Origin: an uncultured Eubacteriales bacterium
GTDB taxonomy: Bacteria; Bacillota; Clostridia; Oscillospirales; Acutalibacteraceae
Length of the DNA stretch: 47,651 nucleotides
Assembly (NCBI GenBank): GCA_900315785.1
Contig: ONAL01000008.1
Location: 1 to 47,651 of the forward strand
Direction: 5' to 3'
Both the position numbers and the translations under genes were made by a program. The notes beneath the pieces were generated by a model that worked only from the letters and a program-made list of their open reading frames with translations, had not been told where the DNA came from and did not search any database. Numbering within the stretch: the stretch's first letter is position 1; the number at the start of each line of letters is the position of its first letter. Positions 1 through 8,514 of the stretch are shown piece by piece.

Positions 1-68
1 TTTCCTTGTCAAGAGACGCTATGCTTTTACTCTTACAACTCAAATAATCTATGCTGTAAAGTTGATAC

Positions 69-83
69 GAGGGCAAAGCCCTC
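69..83. terminator. Short GC hairpin, possible terminator of an upstream gene
   Basis: GAGGGC and GCCCTC pair around an AAA loop. A U run follows only weakly. It lies in the leader region before the DegV gene and could end a gene beyond the window edge; nothing else is seen in positions 1-166. Confidence 0.3.
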
Positions 84-166
84 TTGTATAAAAGAAATTT
101 TCAGAAAAATTGTTATTAAAACAGCAAGTTAGTTAATTACTACTTGACTTTTTATAGGAGTATAAA

Positions 167-1051
167 ATGGCAAATTACATCATTGCGACATCGTCCACCT
201 CGGATCTGACACGAGACTGGCTCGACGAACACGGCGTTCCCTTTATTCCCTACACATACACAATCGGCGATGATTTGTATGAGGATGACTGCCGCGAAGA
301 AACGCGCGCAGCGGTTTATGCGGGTATGCGGAAGGGCGACCTGCTCAAAACCTCTATGATTAACGAATATGTGTACGCCGACTTTTTCAGAAAGCTTCTT
401 CAAACAGGCAAGGACGTGATTTTTCTCGATATGTCGCAGAAGATGTCCGTTTCATACAAAAACGCGCTGGGCGCTGCCGAACAGGTTCGGTCTGAGTTCC
501 CCGACCAAACGCTTTACATTATGGACACGCTGTGTATCTCAGGCGGACTGGGAATGCTTGTGCAAAATATGGTGACCCGAATGGAAGCGGGTATGAGCTT
601 TGCCGATGTTATCGAATGGGGAGAAAAAAACAAGCTCAGAATCGCTCACCGCTTCACCGTTGACGACCTGAATTACCTCAAGGCGGGCGGACGTGTGTCG
701 AACGCCTCTGCGCTTGTCGGCTCAATCCTGAACATCAAGCCTGTGCTGTATGTTCCCGACCGCGGCACTCTTGATGTTGCCAAGAAGATTCGCGGCAGAA
801 GAAACGCACTCAAATTCATCACAGACTGCGTGCTCCGCGACCTGCGAGCGGTTGACTGTGAGGGAGCCAAGATTCACATTCTGCACGCCGACTGTCTCGG
901 CGACGCGGAGCTTCTCAGCTCGTCAATCCGTTCGGAATTCCCGATGATAGGAAAAATCGAAATCACATCTCTCGGAGTGGTTATCGGAGCGCACTGCGGT
1001 CCGGGCTTGCTGACTGTCTTTTATTTTTGTAACGGAAGAACACCCGAATAA
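167..1051 (+). CDS. DegV family fatty-acid-binding protein
   Basis: This is a full-length (294 aa) DegV/DUF194 protein. The family binds a single fatty acid in the cytoplasm; its best known members are the FakB subunits, which present the acyl chain to the kinase FakA for phospholipid synthesis. Seen here are the N-terminal IIATSSTSDLT strand, the central DDLNYLKAGGRVS and ILNIKPVL motifs, and the C-terminal GAHCGPG motif, all typical of the family. The ATG is preceded by AGGAG at a normal distance. The gene stands alone, facing away from the window edge, and ends at a strong hairpin. No FakA kinase is in the window, so a FakB role is inference; the family assignment is firm. Confidence 0.93.
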   Translation: MANYIIATSSTSDLTRDWLDEHGVPFIPYTYTIGDDLYEDDCREETRAAVYAGMRKGDLLKTSMINEYVYADFFRKLLQTGKDVIFLDMSQKMSVSYKNALGAAEQVRSEFPDQTLYIMDTLCISGGLGMLVQNMVTRMEAGMSFADVIEWGEKNKLRIAHRFTVDDLNYLKAGGRVSNASALVGSILNIKPVLYVPDRGTLDVAKKIRGRRNALKFITDCVLRDLRAVDCEGAKIHILHADCLGDAELLSSSIRSEFPMIGKIEITSLGVVIGAHCGPGLLTVFYFCNGRTPE

Positions 1052-1084
1052 AAAGAGCGGCTTGCTCATTTCAATAATATTAAA

Positions 1085-1126
1085 AACGCGGTTCAAGGCT
1101 TTGGTTGCCTGAACCGCGTTATTTTT
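1085..1126. terminator. Bidirectional intrinsic terminator between convergent genes
   Basis: AACGCGGTTCA-A-GGC pairs with GCCTGAACCGCGTT (one bulge) and is followed by ATTTTTGT on the plus strand and by A/T-rich sequence on the minus strand. It sits between the ends of the DegV gene and the convergent minus-strand gene at 1128. Confidence 0.85.
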
Positions 1127-1127
1127 G

Positions 1128-1505
1128 TCAGTTTGCTCCGAAAACTCCCCGAAAGGCTTTGCCCGAGGAGACGACTTCTGAGCTTTGGTCGAGCACTTCA
1201 ATCACAGCCTCGAACTTGGTTTCGTCGGTTTGGAAACGGACGGTATAGCCGTCGTCAAGTGTGATGTCACTTGCGGAATAATAGGCTTTGTCCGTATCGA
1301 TTATTCTGACGATATACTTTTCGCTGACGCCGACGCTCACCGCGCTGCTGCCGCCGACGATTAGCTTTCGGATTGTCGCCGTACCCCACAGAGAAGTTTT
1401 CAGATTCCTCTCGTTCTGCGGAAGAATCCAGATATCGGCTTCTTTAACGTCGTTAACAACCGTGACGGAGATTGTATTTTTCGGCTCAGTATCGTGCTTT
1501 TTCAT
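1128..1505 (-). CDS. Hypothetical cytoplasmic protein, 125 aa
   Basis: I do not recognise this protein. It has no signal peptide, membrane segment, cysteine or metal motif. It reads as a small beta-rich domain (alternating hydrophobic strands such as TISVTVVND, YIVRIIDT, YTVRFQT, FEAVIEVLD) with a conserved-looking ADIWILPQNERNLKTSLWG region. The ATG follows GGAGGTGCTCC, so translation should be efficient. It starts 23 nt after the stop of the upstream secreted protein (1529-2239) and is probably cotranscribed with it. Real coding is supported by the ribosome binding site, the spacing and the terminator just downstream; function is unknown. Confidence 0.75.
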   Translation of the reverse strand: MKKHDTEPKNTISVTVVNDVKEADIWILPQNERNLKTSLWGTATIRKLIVGGSSAVSVGVSEKYIVRIIDTDKAYYSASDITLDDGYTVRFQTDETKFEAVIEVLDQSSEVVSSGKAFRGVFGAN

Positions 1506-1528
1506 AGGAGCACCTCCGATACGGGGCT

Positions 1529-2239
1529 TTACTTTTTGCTGAATGTGAAGATGAACTCATAGACTCCCGCGGCGACATATGTGTTCAGCTTTGCAACGAC
1601 GCACAGTCTGCCCTTCTTGTCAAGATATCCCTGCAAGCCCTTTCTGGATTCGCTGCTTCTGGCATACGCAATCATTTCCTTGGCATAGGGCTCAAGACCC
1701 GGGCTCTTTTTGAGCATAGCCTTGATTCTCTTGACCTGCTTTCTCTCGAGGGTCTTGTAGAAGCTGCTCTTGGAGTAGCCGAACATCTTGTAAAGCCTGG
1801 TGAGAGAAACCGATTTTCCTGTCTTTTTGCTGACGTTATATGCCTTATACGCCCAGAAGGAGTTACCCGTAACCTTCTGTCTGATAGAAAGAATGTTGCC
1901 GTTTTTGTAGGTGTTTCCGTAGATTCCGTGCATAAGGCTGTGACCCTCAGAATACGCCTTGTAGTCCTCGTTATAGTATGATTTGAGGTATTTGTAGAGC
2001 CTGCTGTTGCAGGTTTTTGCGGACTTTGAGTTGACGTTGAAGGCAAAAATCTTGTACGTGTGAGTACTGCCGGGTGTAGAGGCAGAATCATAAAGCTGCA
2101 TATCCATCTGATAGAAGAAGTCGCCCTTGTTCTTAATAATCTTGGAAACCGCGCCAGCGCCGAAGGAGCTGAGCGCTATGGTTGTGACGACGAGAACCGC
2201 CGCTAAAAATATGGAAACAGCCCTTTTTGTTTTCTTCAT
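1529..2239 (-). CDS. Secreted protein with DUF3298/RsiV-PdaC-like domain
   Basis: A 236-aa exported protein. Residues 1-30 form a clear signal peptide (KKTKR, then a long hydrophobic run ending SFGAGA). The mature part has the pattern of DUF3298-type domains seen in RsiV and PdaC: a segment resembling 'YNVSKKTGKSVSLTRLY', a helix with basic residues (KQVKRIKAMLKK), and a C-terminal strand pair (KKGRLCVVAKLNTYVAAG, then YEFIFTF) like the usual 'aG..eftipy' ending. The start has GGAGGAAT 6 nt upstream. It leads a likely two-gene operon with 1128-1505. Related domains bind lysozyme or accompany peptidoglycan deacetylases; I see no catalytic domain here, so the role is unresolved. Confidence 0.7.
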   Translation of the reverse strand: MKKTKRAVSIFLAAVLVVTTIALSSFGAGAVSKIIKNKGDFFYQMDMQLYDSASTPGSTHTYKIFAFNVNSKSAKTCNSRLYKYLKSYYNEDYKAYSEGHSLMHGIYGNTYKNGNILSIRQKVTGNSFWAYKAYNVSKKTGKSVSLTRLYKMFGYSKSSFYKTLERKQVKRIKAMLKKSPGLEPYAKEMIAYARSSESRKGLQGYLDKKGRLCVVAKLNTYVAAGVYEFIFTFSKK

Positions 2240-2323
2240 TTTAATTCCTCCTCATTTACGAAACAGTTTGGTCTTTCGACACCTTTATTCTACCATACTT
2301 TAAGGTAAAATAATCACCAAAAA

Positions 2324-2360
2324 TACACCGCCGCATTTATGCATATTACACATAGGCGGT
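2324..2360 (-). terminator. Terminator of the glpK-hydrolase transcript
   Basis: On the minus strand ACCGCC and GGCGGT flank a loop that can extend the stem with CACATA/TATGTG-like bases, followed by GTATTTTTGG. It lies just after the stop of the hydrolase gene (2370). Confidence 0.55.
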
Positions 2361-2369
2361 TTGGGGTCA

Positions 2370-3278
2370 TTAGATAAAGCCGAGGATATCAGCGATTACC
2401 TCGTTTCTCGCGGTGTCGTTGAGGAGCTCGTGGCGGTTGTTGTCATAGAGCTTTATGCCGATATCGGCGACGTGCTTAGCGAGGTTTTCATAAACCTTGC
2501 GCACACCCTTGCCGTAGTCTCCGACAGGGTCGTCAGAGCCCGACACAAGGAATATCGGCAGACTCTGACGCGTACCGCCGTAAACCTTTTTGCTGTTGAC
2601 AACGGCGTTGAGCTTGACGAGGTCGTGCAGAGCGCTGACCGTGAAATGGAAGTTGCAGAACTCGTCCGCGTCAAACGCTTCCCTGACCTTTGGATTCTTT
2701 GAGAGCCAGTCGCCCGAAACTCCCTCGCCGAAGCGCTTGTTGTAGGCTCCGAACGCGATACCCTCAAGGAACGGAGAGACGTGCATTTCCCCGTAAATCC
2801 CCTTGAGAAGATTTGTGAGTAAGAGCGCGGGCTTAAAGGCGGGGTTGGGACCGCCCGTACCCATAATAATCAGCTTATCCGCAAGCTCAGGGTGCAGATA
2901 CACCGCAAGCCTGACGATAAACGAGCCCATACTGTGACCCATAAGATAATACGGAAGCGACGGAAACTCCTTTTTCATAAGCTCTGAGGTCGAGAAAACG
3001 TCCTCGGCAAGGATTTTCCAGCCGTCCTTGTGAGCTATGAAGCCGAGCTCGCTTTTGTCGCGCGCGGTTCTGCCGTGTCCGAGATTGTCGTAGGCGATGC
3101 AGAGAAAGCCGTTCTCTGCCATTTCGGTAAGAAAGCCGTGATAACGCGCTATGTGGTCGGTCATTCCGTGGACGAGGTGAAAAATCGCCCTCGGTTCTCC
3201 CTCGGGAATGTAGAGCTTACCGACGAGGGTATGAACACCGTCGGTCGAGGGAAAGCTCTTGTCCTGAATCTTAATCAT
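2370..3278 (-). CDS. Alpha/beta hydrolase, monoacylglycerol lipase-like
   Basis: A 302-aa serine hydrolase of the Hydrolase_4 (S33-like) family that includes monoacylglycerol lipases and lysophospholipases. Seen are the oxyanion segment VHGMTDHIARY, the nucleophile elbow GHSMG (Ser116), the acid region SGSDDPV (Asp250) and the histidine in NNRHELLND (His283), giving a complete triad. No signal peptide, so probably cytoplasmic. A longer reading from 3323 is possible, but the ATG at 3278 has AGAGGTAA upstream and lies one base past the glpK stop, so I use it. The tight linkage to glycerol kinase suggests that glycerol freed from acylglycerols is passed to GlpK; that pairing is inference. Confidence 0.85.
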   Translation of the reverse strand: MIKIQDKSFPSTDGVHTLVGKLYIPEGEPRAIFHLVHGMTDHIARYHGFLTEMAENGFLCIAYDNLGHGRTARDKSELGFIAHKDGWKILAEDVFSTSELMKKEFPSLPYYLMGHSMGSFIVRLAVYLHPELADKLIIMGTGGPNPAFKPALLLTNLLKGIYGEMHVSPFLEGIAFGAYNKRFGEGVSGDWLSKNPKVREAFDADEFCNFHFTVSALHDLVKLNAVVNSKKVYGGTRQSLPIFLVSGSDDPVGDYGKGVRKVYENLAKHVADIGIKLYDNNRHELLNDTARNEVIADILGFI

Positions 3279-3279
3279 A

Positions 3280-4755
3280 TCATTTACCTCTGCAGGCTCT
3301 GACGGCGCTTCTCCAGCCGTCAAGAAGCGCTTGCCTTGTACTTTCGTTTATGTATGGAGTGAAAACGCTCTGAACCTCAGCTCCTGAGGGCGCGCCGCCG
3401 TCAAAAAGTCCGACCGCTCTGCCCGCAAGATACGCGGCTCCGACGGCTGTGGCTTCCTTCTGCTTCGGTCTGACGACCTCGAGGTCTGAAATATTCGCCT
3501 GAAACTGCATAAGCAGATTGTTTGACGAAGCTCCGCCGTCGACCCTGAGCGTGCCGATTTCGAGAGCGGCGTCCTCTCGCATTGCGCCTATTACGTCGTT
3601 TGACTGGAAGGCTATCGACTCAAGCGCCGCGCGGATAATGTGCTCGCGTCCCGTGCCGCGGGTTAGACCCGTTATCACGCCGCGGGCGCGCATATCCCAG
3701 TAAGGAGCGCCGAGACCCGCAAAAGCGGGAACGACATACACTCCGCCGTTGTCCATAACCTTGCCCGCGAAGTATTCGCTGTCGGCGGCGTCATCAATAA
3801 GTCTGAGCTCGTCGCGGAGCCATTGGATAACCGCTCCGCCCGTGAAAACGCTGCCCTCGAGCGCGTAGGATACGGGCTCGTCCTTTGCGGTTGCGGCGAT
3901 TGTGGTGAGAAGTCCGTTCTTGCTGAGGACGGGCTTTTCGCCCGTATTCGCGAGCAGAAAACAGCCTGTTCCGTAGGTGATTTTGAGGTCGCCTGCCTTG
4001 GTGCAGCTCTGACCGTAGAGCGCCGCCTGCTGGTCGCCCGCGATTCCGCAAATCGGAACCTCGGCGCCCATAAGGTTCATAGAGCCGTAATACTCGCTGC
4101 TCGACCTGACCTCGGGAAGCATTGAGAGCGGCACGCCGAAGATTTCACAGAGCTTTTCGTCCCACTCAAGTGTGTTGATATTATACAGCATTGTCCTCGA
4201 CGCGTTGGTGCGGTCGGTGACGTGAACCGCTCCCTCGGTGAGCTTCCAGACGAGCCAGCTGTCGACCGTTCCGAAGAGCAGCTCTCCCCTCTCGGCACGC
4301 TCACGCGCGCTCTCGACGATGTCGAGAATCCATTTTATTTTCGTTGCGCTGAAATACGCGTCAAGCCTCAGACCTGCCGCGGAGCGGATATATTCTCCGT
4401 GACCCTCGAGCTCGAGCCTGTCGCAGATATCCGCCGTGCGGCGGCACTGCCAGACAATCGCGTTATAGACAGGCGCGCCTGTCGCCTTGTCCCAGACAAT
4501 GACGGTCTCGCGCTGGTTTGTGATTCCGATACCGGCGACCTCCTCGGGGCTGACGCCGCTCTTCGCGATACACTCCGTGAGCGACGCGTACTGCGTGGCG
4601 TAGATTTCCATCGGGTCCTGCTCGACCCAGCCCGCCTGAGGATAATACTGCGGAAACTCCTGCTGAGCCATACTGACAACGTTCATCTTGCTGTCAAAGA
4701 GTATGCTCCGTGCGCTTGTGGTGCCCTCGTCCAGGGCAAGGATGTATTTTTTCAT
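3280..4755 (-). CDS. glpK: Glycerol kinase
   Basis: Phosphorylates glycerol with ATP to sn-glycerol-3-phosphate in the cytoplasm, for catabolism and lipid synthesis. The 491-aa length and FGGY-kinase layout are standard: N-terminal phosphate loop [25 protein letters not shown], the glycerol-contact region around NQRET and [18 protein letters not shown] and YGTGCFLL, and the C-terminal RVDGGASSN motif. An in-frame GTG nine bases upstream lies inside the Shine-Dalgarno sequence (GAGGTGG), so the ATG at 4755 is the real start. No glpF or glpD is adjacent; instead the lipase-like hydrolase follows after one base. Confidence 0.97.
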   Translation of the reverse strand: MKKYILALDEGTTSARSILFDSKMNVVSMAQQEFPQYYPQAGWVEQDPMEIYATQYASLTECIAKSGVSPEEVAGIGITNQRETVIVWDKATGAPVYNAIVWQCRRTADICDRLELEGHGEYIRSAAGLRLDAYFSATKIKWILDIVESARERAERGELLFGTVDSWLVWKLTEGAVHVTDRTNASRTMLYNINTLEWDEKLCEIFGVPLSMLPEVRSSSEYYGSMNLMGAEVPICGIAGDQQAALYGQSCTKAGDLKITYGTGCFLLANTGEKPVLSKNGLLTTIAATAKDEPVSYALEGSVFTGGAVIQWLRDELRLIDDAADSEYFAGKVMDNGGVYVVPAFAGLGAPYWDMRARGVITGLTRGTGREHIIRAALESIAFQSNDVIGAMREDAALEIGTLRVDGGASSNNLLMQFQANISDLEVVRPKQKEATAVGAAYLAGRAVGLFDGGAPSGAEVQSVFTPYINESTRQALLDGWRSAVRACRGK

Positions 4756-4785
4756 AATATCCACCTCAACAAAGTTGATAACTAA

Positions 4786-4814
4786 ATTCTAACACAAAAA
4801 CACTGCTCGGGCAA
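4786..4814 (-). promoter_or_regulatory. Promoter of glpK-hydrolase operon
   Basis: On the minus strand TTGCCC (4814-4809) and TAGAAT (4791-4786) are 17 nt apart. The -35 box lies inside the terminator hairpin of the upstream gene. Confidence 0.6.
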
Positions 4815-4831
4815 CGAAAACCGCGCAGCAG
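4793..4831 (-). terminator. Terminator of the MBL-fold hydrolase gene
   Basis: On the minus strand CTGCTGCGCGG pairs imperfectly with GCCCGAGCAG and is followed by TGTTTTTGTG, directly after the stop of the gene ending at 4839. Confidence 0.6.
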
Positions 4832-4838
4832 GGATGAT

Positions 4839-5669
4839 TTACAGCTCCAGGGTTTTAAGCGGAATCAGAATTCGGAATTGAGCTTTGCAGCGAGCTTCGA
4901 GAAGTCTGAGTGAATCGAGAGTATATTCAAAGGGCTTTGGGAGAGCTTTTACGCCGTCATAGAGCGGCGTGAAGAAGTTGTCCCAATGAATCGGAATGAC
5001 GGTGTCGGTCTTGACCTTATCGACGGTTTCGGAAAAAAATTTGCTTTGCCAAACAACCGATTCCTTCGAAAGTCCCGTAATTCCGAGAAAGAGCGCGTCG
5101 GCGCGTATGCCGTCGAGCTGACCTTCGATAAAGTTGCAGCTCGGGCGGATAAGACAGCTTTTGCCGCCGCTTCTGACGAGAAAGTCAAACGAACCGCCTT
5201 CTCTGAATCTGCTCTTTCGGGCTGGAAGAGCAAGTGGCTTGTCTATCGTTTTGCCGAGGTCGTTGTTGAAAAAGAACGGTCGGGAATGACGCGACGGAAT
5301 AACGGTTATCTCAAATCCGCCGACCGAATAGCTCAGGCTGTCGGCAAAGGAAAACAGCCTTTCGCCGCTGATGTCTGCGCCTCTCGCGATATTGATTGCG
5401 GACGGCGAGCCGTAAACCTCGGCTCCGCAGACGCTTGCAAAATACGGCATATCGAGCACGTGGTCGTGGTGAGTATGCGAGACGAAAACCGCCCTCAGCC
5501 TGTCGATTTTGAAATCGCGGATAACCCTGTCGGCGACCTCTTTGTCGGTGCCGAGCTTGCCGAAAAGGCACCTTTTCACAGACGGACGCGACACGTGACA
5601 GTCAAACAGAATCTGACTTTCGCCGTTGTCGAACAAAAGCGTCGTCGTTCCGAGATATGTGACCTTCAT
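4839..5669 (-). CDS. MBL-fold metal-dependent hydrolase (UlaG-like)
   Basis: A 276-aa cytoplasmic metallo-beta-lactamase-fold hydrolase of the Lactamase_B_2/UlaG type. Seen are the core strand TYLGTTTLLFDNG, the metal-binding SHTHHDHVLDM motif, a later HSRPFF histidine and the C-terminal PIHWDNF histidine that completes the site. Members act on phosphorylated lactones, nucleotides or other small esters; the substrate cannot be read from sequence. The ATG at 5669 has AGGGAGTGAG upstream; a longer reading from 5702 lacks such a site. It is transcribed alone and ends in a hairpin that overlaps the glpK promoter. Confidence 0.85.
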   Translation of the reverse strand: MKVTYLGTTTLLFDNGESQILFDCHVSRPSVKRCLFGKLGTDKEVADRVIRDFKIDRLRAVFVSHTHHDHVLDMPYFASVCGAEVYGSPSAINIARGADISGERLFSFADSLSYSVGGFEITVIPSRHSRPFFFNNDLGKTIDKPLALPARKSRFREGGSFDFLVRSGGKSCLIRPSCNFIEGQLDGIRADALFLGITGLSKESVVWQSKFFSETVDKVKTDTVIPIHWDNFFTPLYDGVKALPKPFEYTLDSLRLLEARCKAQFRILIPLKTLEL

Positions 5670-5723
5670 TTTCTCACTCCCTTTGAGTAAATCATACCTC
5701 AAAAATCGGCGGTTGTAAACAGA

Positions 5724-5757
5724 AAAGGCTCAAAACCCGAAAGGGAATTGAGCCTTT
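5724..5757 (-). terminator. Intrinsic terminator
   Basis: AAAGGCTCAA and TTGAGCCTTT form a 10-bp stem; on the minus strand it is followed by TCTGTTT. It ends the small gene at 5759-6004. Confidence 0.75.
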
Positions 5758-5758
5758 A

Positions 5759-6004
5759 TCAATACTCTGTTTTGAGGGAATTAACGCCGTAGGTTCGCTT
5801 GAACTCCTCGATGTCCTTTTGGGAACGGATGAGCATAACCTCGGTGAAGTGACCGTCCTTTTTGTTCCTGAAGCCCGCGACCTTTTCGCCTGTGCAAATC
5901 GAGCTGCGGATTACCGCGTAGTGGGTTTCGGAATCGAACTGAGCGGTTTCAAAGCGACCGCCGCGCTTGTCGGATTTTAAAAAGCTGAGCTTCATATCAT
6001 TCAT
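5759..6004 (-). CDS. Hypothetical small protein, 81 aa
   Basis: Unrecognised, soluble, charged small protein with no signal peptide or membrane segment. It has a beta-strand-rich start (MKLSFLKSDKRGGRF), a TGEKVAGFRNKKDGHFTEV centre and a short C-terminal helix (SQKDIEEFKRTYG). AAGGAAAG lies 4 nt before the ATG at 6004; an internal ATG three codons later is possible but too far from it. The gene is bounded by its own terminator, which supports it being real. It lies between the MBL-fold gene and the flavin redox operon with no obvious link to either. Confidence 0.7.
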   Translation of the reverse strand: MNDMKLSFLKSDKRGGRFETAQFDSETHYAVIRSSICTGEKVAGFRNKKDGHFTEVMLIRSQKDIEEFKRTYGVNSLKTEY

Positions 6005-6090
6005 TCTTTCCTTGTGATATACCTAAATGATACATCAAAAAGCTTGTTTTGTAAACAAAAACGCGGCACAAAAGTACCGCGGAATTTGTA

Positions 6091-7413
6091 TCAGAAGCCG
6101 TGCATCGAATGATGACCACCGCTCTCTGAGCTGTTGGGGTTTGAGTATTCAATTCCGAGCGCGTTTGCGACCGCCTCGATGATTCCTCGGCTGCTGAATG
6201 TCGCTCCGCTGACCGCGTCAACGTCAGTGCTCTGAGTTGAGATTATGTCGGAAATGACGCTTTGCTCGGCTCTTGAGAAGAACTGGTAGTCGTCCTGATA
6301 TGAGGTGATTGTGATGTCGGTGATTTTTCCGCCGCTCACAGTCACGCTGACCTGAGTATCGCCTCTGAAGCCTGTGCCCGTGCCCGTGTAGGTGCCGTCG
6401 GTGAAGCCGCCGTTTGACTGAGCTTCGGTAGTTTCCTCGGTGGTCTCGGTCGTCTCGGTCGTGTTCTCGGTGTTCTCATTTTCCTCGAAGGAGTTGTAAA
6501 AGTCGCCCATCGAGATTGTTTGCTTCTCTGTGGTCTCGACCTCTTCGGTCGCCGAAACGCTCTGAGAATTGCTTGCGACAGAAGTCATCGGGATAACGCC
6601 GACGGTGTAGAGACCCGCAACGGTCGTGACCGCTACGGTGCCCGAAACAGCCGCGAGAGCGTCAGCCTTTACGTTGCCTCTCGGACAGGCGTTAAGGCAC
6701 TTGAGACAGTCTATGCACTCGCCCGACTCTACCTTGTCGTGCTTGTAGAGCGGAATCGACATAGCGCAGTTCTTGGTACAGGCACGGCAGCTGCCGCAGC
6801 CTTCCGAAGGCTTCTTGATTTTGAAGAGCCTGAACCTCGACGCGATAGCGAATAAGGCGCCGAGCGGACAGAAATACTTGCAGAAAAAGCGCTCAACAAA
6901 TACCGAGCCGATTATGATAAGGAGCATAAGGAGAGCTCCGATTGAGAGCAGATACGTCGCGGGCGCGAAGCCCTTGAAGGGGCTCGAGTACATTCCGAAG
7001 ATTGTCCACGGGCTCCACACCGTGTCGCCGAGCCACGCGAAGGTCCAGATACAGATTACCACAAAGGCGAGCACAAGGTATTTGAGATACTTCAGCACCC
7101 TGTCTGCCTTTTCGGGAACCGTGAGCCGCTTCGGGATATGCTTTCCGAACGCCCACAGCAAGTCCTGCATTGCTCCGAACGAGCAGATAAAGCCGCAGAA
7201 AAATCTGCCCCAGATAAAGGTTATCAGGAAAACCGCTGCGACGAGGATTATCCTGCCGAGGTATTCCTCAATTGTGAACGTCGAGCCGATTACGGCTCGG
7301 AAGATTTCGCCGATTGACGAAAACACTGTTATAAACAAGGCGGGAGCGGCGATAAACGCCGCGAGCTGTATGACCGCCCTTAATATCTGTATACCCGAGA
7401 TTTTCTTTTTCAT
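6091..7413 (-). CDS. NapH-like membrane ferredoxin fused to FMN-binding domain
   Basis: A 440-aa membrane protein for electron transfer across the cytoplasmic membrane. The N-terminal half is NapH/RnfH-like: several membrane segments, two FCxxxC loops (FCGFICSFG, FCKYFCPLG) and two 4Fe-4S clusters (CGSCRACTKNC and CIDCLKCLNACP). A further membrane segment near residues 255-280 is followed by a Thr/Glu-rich linker and a C-terminal FMN-binding domain ending in DAVSGAT (Asp399-Thr405), the motif where ApbE attaches FMN to threonine. The C-terminal tail is His-rich. It overlaps the apbE stop in TGATG, so translation is coupled. Inferred role: passing cytosolic electrons to a covalent flavin outside the membrane; the acceptor is unknown. 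Confidence 0.88.
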   Translation of the reverse strand: MKKKISGIQILRAVIQLAAFIAAPALFITVFSSIGEIFRAVIGSTFTIEEYLGRIILVAAVFLITFIWGRFFCGFICSFGAMQDLLWAFGKHIPKRLTVPEKADRVLKYLKYLVLAFVVICIWTFAWLGDTVWSPWTIFGMYSSPFKGFAPATYLLSIGALLMLLIIIGSVFVERFFCKYFCPLGALFAIASRFRLFKIKKPSEGCGSCRACTKNCAMSIPLYKHDKVESGECIDCLKCLNACPRGNVKADALAAVSGTVAVTTVAGLYTVGVIPMTSVASNSQSVSATEEVETTEKQTISMGDFYNSFEENENTENTTETTETTEETTEAQSNGGFTDGTYTGTGTGFRGDTQVSVTVSGGKITDITITSYQDDYQFFSRAEQSVISDIISTQSTDVDAVSGATFSSRGIIEAVANALGIEYSNPNSSESGGHHSMHGF

Positions 7414-8345
7414 CAGTCAGCACCCTTCATTTCAAGATTGTTTCTCAAGCCCTCCGTGCAGATGATTCTGCCGTCTCTTGTGACGAGAACCGCCTCGACC
7501 TTGCACAGCTTGAGAAGCAGAGCCGAATCCTCGCTGTTCATCATTATAACCGTGGTGGCGAGCGCGTCGAGCTGCTCGGCGGATTTGCCGACAAGCGTCA
7601 CGCTGACAACGTCCGTCTCGGACGGAAAGCCTGTTTTCGGGTTGATAATATGATGATAAACCTTGCCGTTTTGCTCGAAGCCCTGTTCGTAAATGCCCGA
7701 GGACACGACCGCCCTCTCGCCTACCGCGAGATAGGCAAACGGTGTTCCCGTCTCCTCAAAGGGCTTCTGCAAGCCGATTTTTCTCATTTCGCCGAGGTTG
7801 ATTACCGTGCCGCCGAGGTTGATTATCGCCTCGCTGACGCCGTGCTCGGTGAGAATCCGCTTTGCCTCGTCAGCCGCGTAGCCCTTTGCGATTGCTCCCA
7901 AATCGAGCTCCTGACCGCGCCTTCTGAGCATAACGCTCATATCGTCGCGGTTGAGGATAATGTCGCGGTAGCTGCTAAGAAGCGCCGCTCTCATTACCTC
8001 GATATAATCGGGAAGGCTCTTGTTCTTGATTGCGTTCTTCCAGATAAGCGACAGCGGACGGGTGGTGATGTCAAAAAGTCCCTTTGACAGTACGGAAAAC
8101 CGCACCGAGTCCTCAATCAGGGCGAAGGTTTCGGGGCTCACCCTGACAGACTTCACTCCCGCGTTTCGGTTAATCGCGGAAACCTCGCTTCTCTCGTCGT
8201 ACGCGTTGAGCATATCGTTGAGCTGCAACACCCTCGACTTTACCTCGCAGAAAGCCTGCTCGTGGGCTTCGTCGTAGAGCGTGACGGAGTTTACCGTGCC
8301 GAGCGCGAAAAACATCTTCTGAATCTTTGTAATTGTCGCTGTCAT
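7413..8345 (-). CDS. apbE: FAD:protein FMN transferase, ApbE
   Basis: Transfers FMN from FAD to a threonine of a partner protein, needing Mg2+. The 310-aa protein has the ApbE signature blocks: FALGTVNSVTLYD, GLFDITTRPLSLIWK, LDLGAIAKGYAADEAKR, IINLGGTVINLG and YHHIINPKTGFPS followed by DALATTVIMM. The ATG at 8345 sits after AAGGATGTG; a GTG at 8354 is part of that site. The immediate substrate is clear from context: the next gene, overlapping by one base, encodes an FMN-binding domain with the acceptor DAVSGAT. No signal peptide or lipobox is visible, which is odd if the acceptor domain is outside the membrane. Confidence 0.93.
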   Translation of the reverse strand: MTATITKIQKMFFALGTVNSVTLYDEAHEQAFCEVKSRVLQLNDMLNAYDERSEVSAINRNAGVKSVRVSPETFALIEDSVRFSVLSKGLFDITTRPLSLIWKNAIKNKSLPDYIEVMRAALLSSYRDIILNRDDMSVMLRRRGQELDLGAIAKGYAADEAKRILTEHGVSEAIINLGGTVINLGEMRKIGLQKPFEETGTPFAYLAVGERAVVSSGIYEQGFEQNGKVYHHIINPKTGFPSETDVVSVTLVGKSAEQLDALATTVIMMNSEDSALLLKLCKVEAVLVTRDGRIICTEGLRNNLEMKGAD

Positions 8346-8483
8346 TACAATCACATCCTTTTTGGATTATGACAGGATTATACACCCCGACTATGGAAAT
8401 GCCGTGAGACTAATTTGTTGGTTTTATGAACAATTGATGATGATTGCGTATCAACAATTCTTTTAATTTGATTACGATATTCC

Positions 8484-8501
8484 GCGGTTGGCGACAACCG
8501 C
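8484..8501. other. GNRA-capped perfect hairpin in intergenic region
   Basis: GCGGTTG and CAACCGC pair perfectly around a GCGA tetraloop. No U run follows on either strand, so it is not a standard terminator. It opens the repeat-bearing stretch before ychF. Confidence 0.5.
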
Positions 8502-8514
8502 CCTTTCCTATAAA

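Noticed and set aside
4756-4764. Upstream GTG start for glpK.
   Set aside because: The GTG lies inside the GAGGTGG ribosome binding site; the ATG at 4755 matches the family start.
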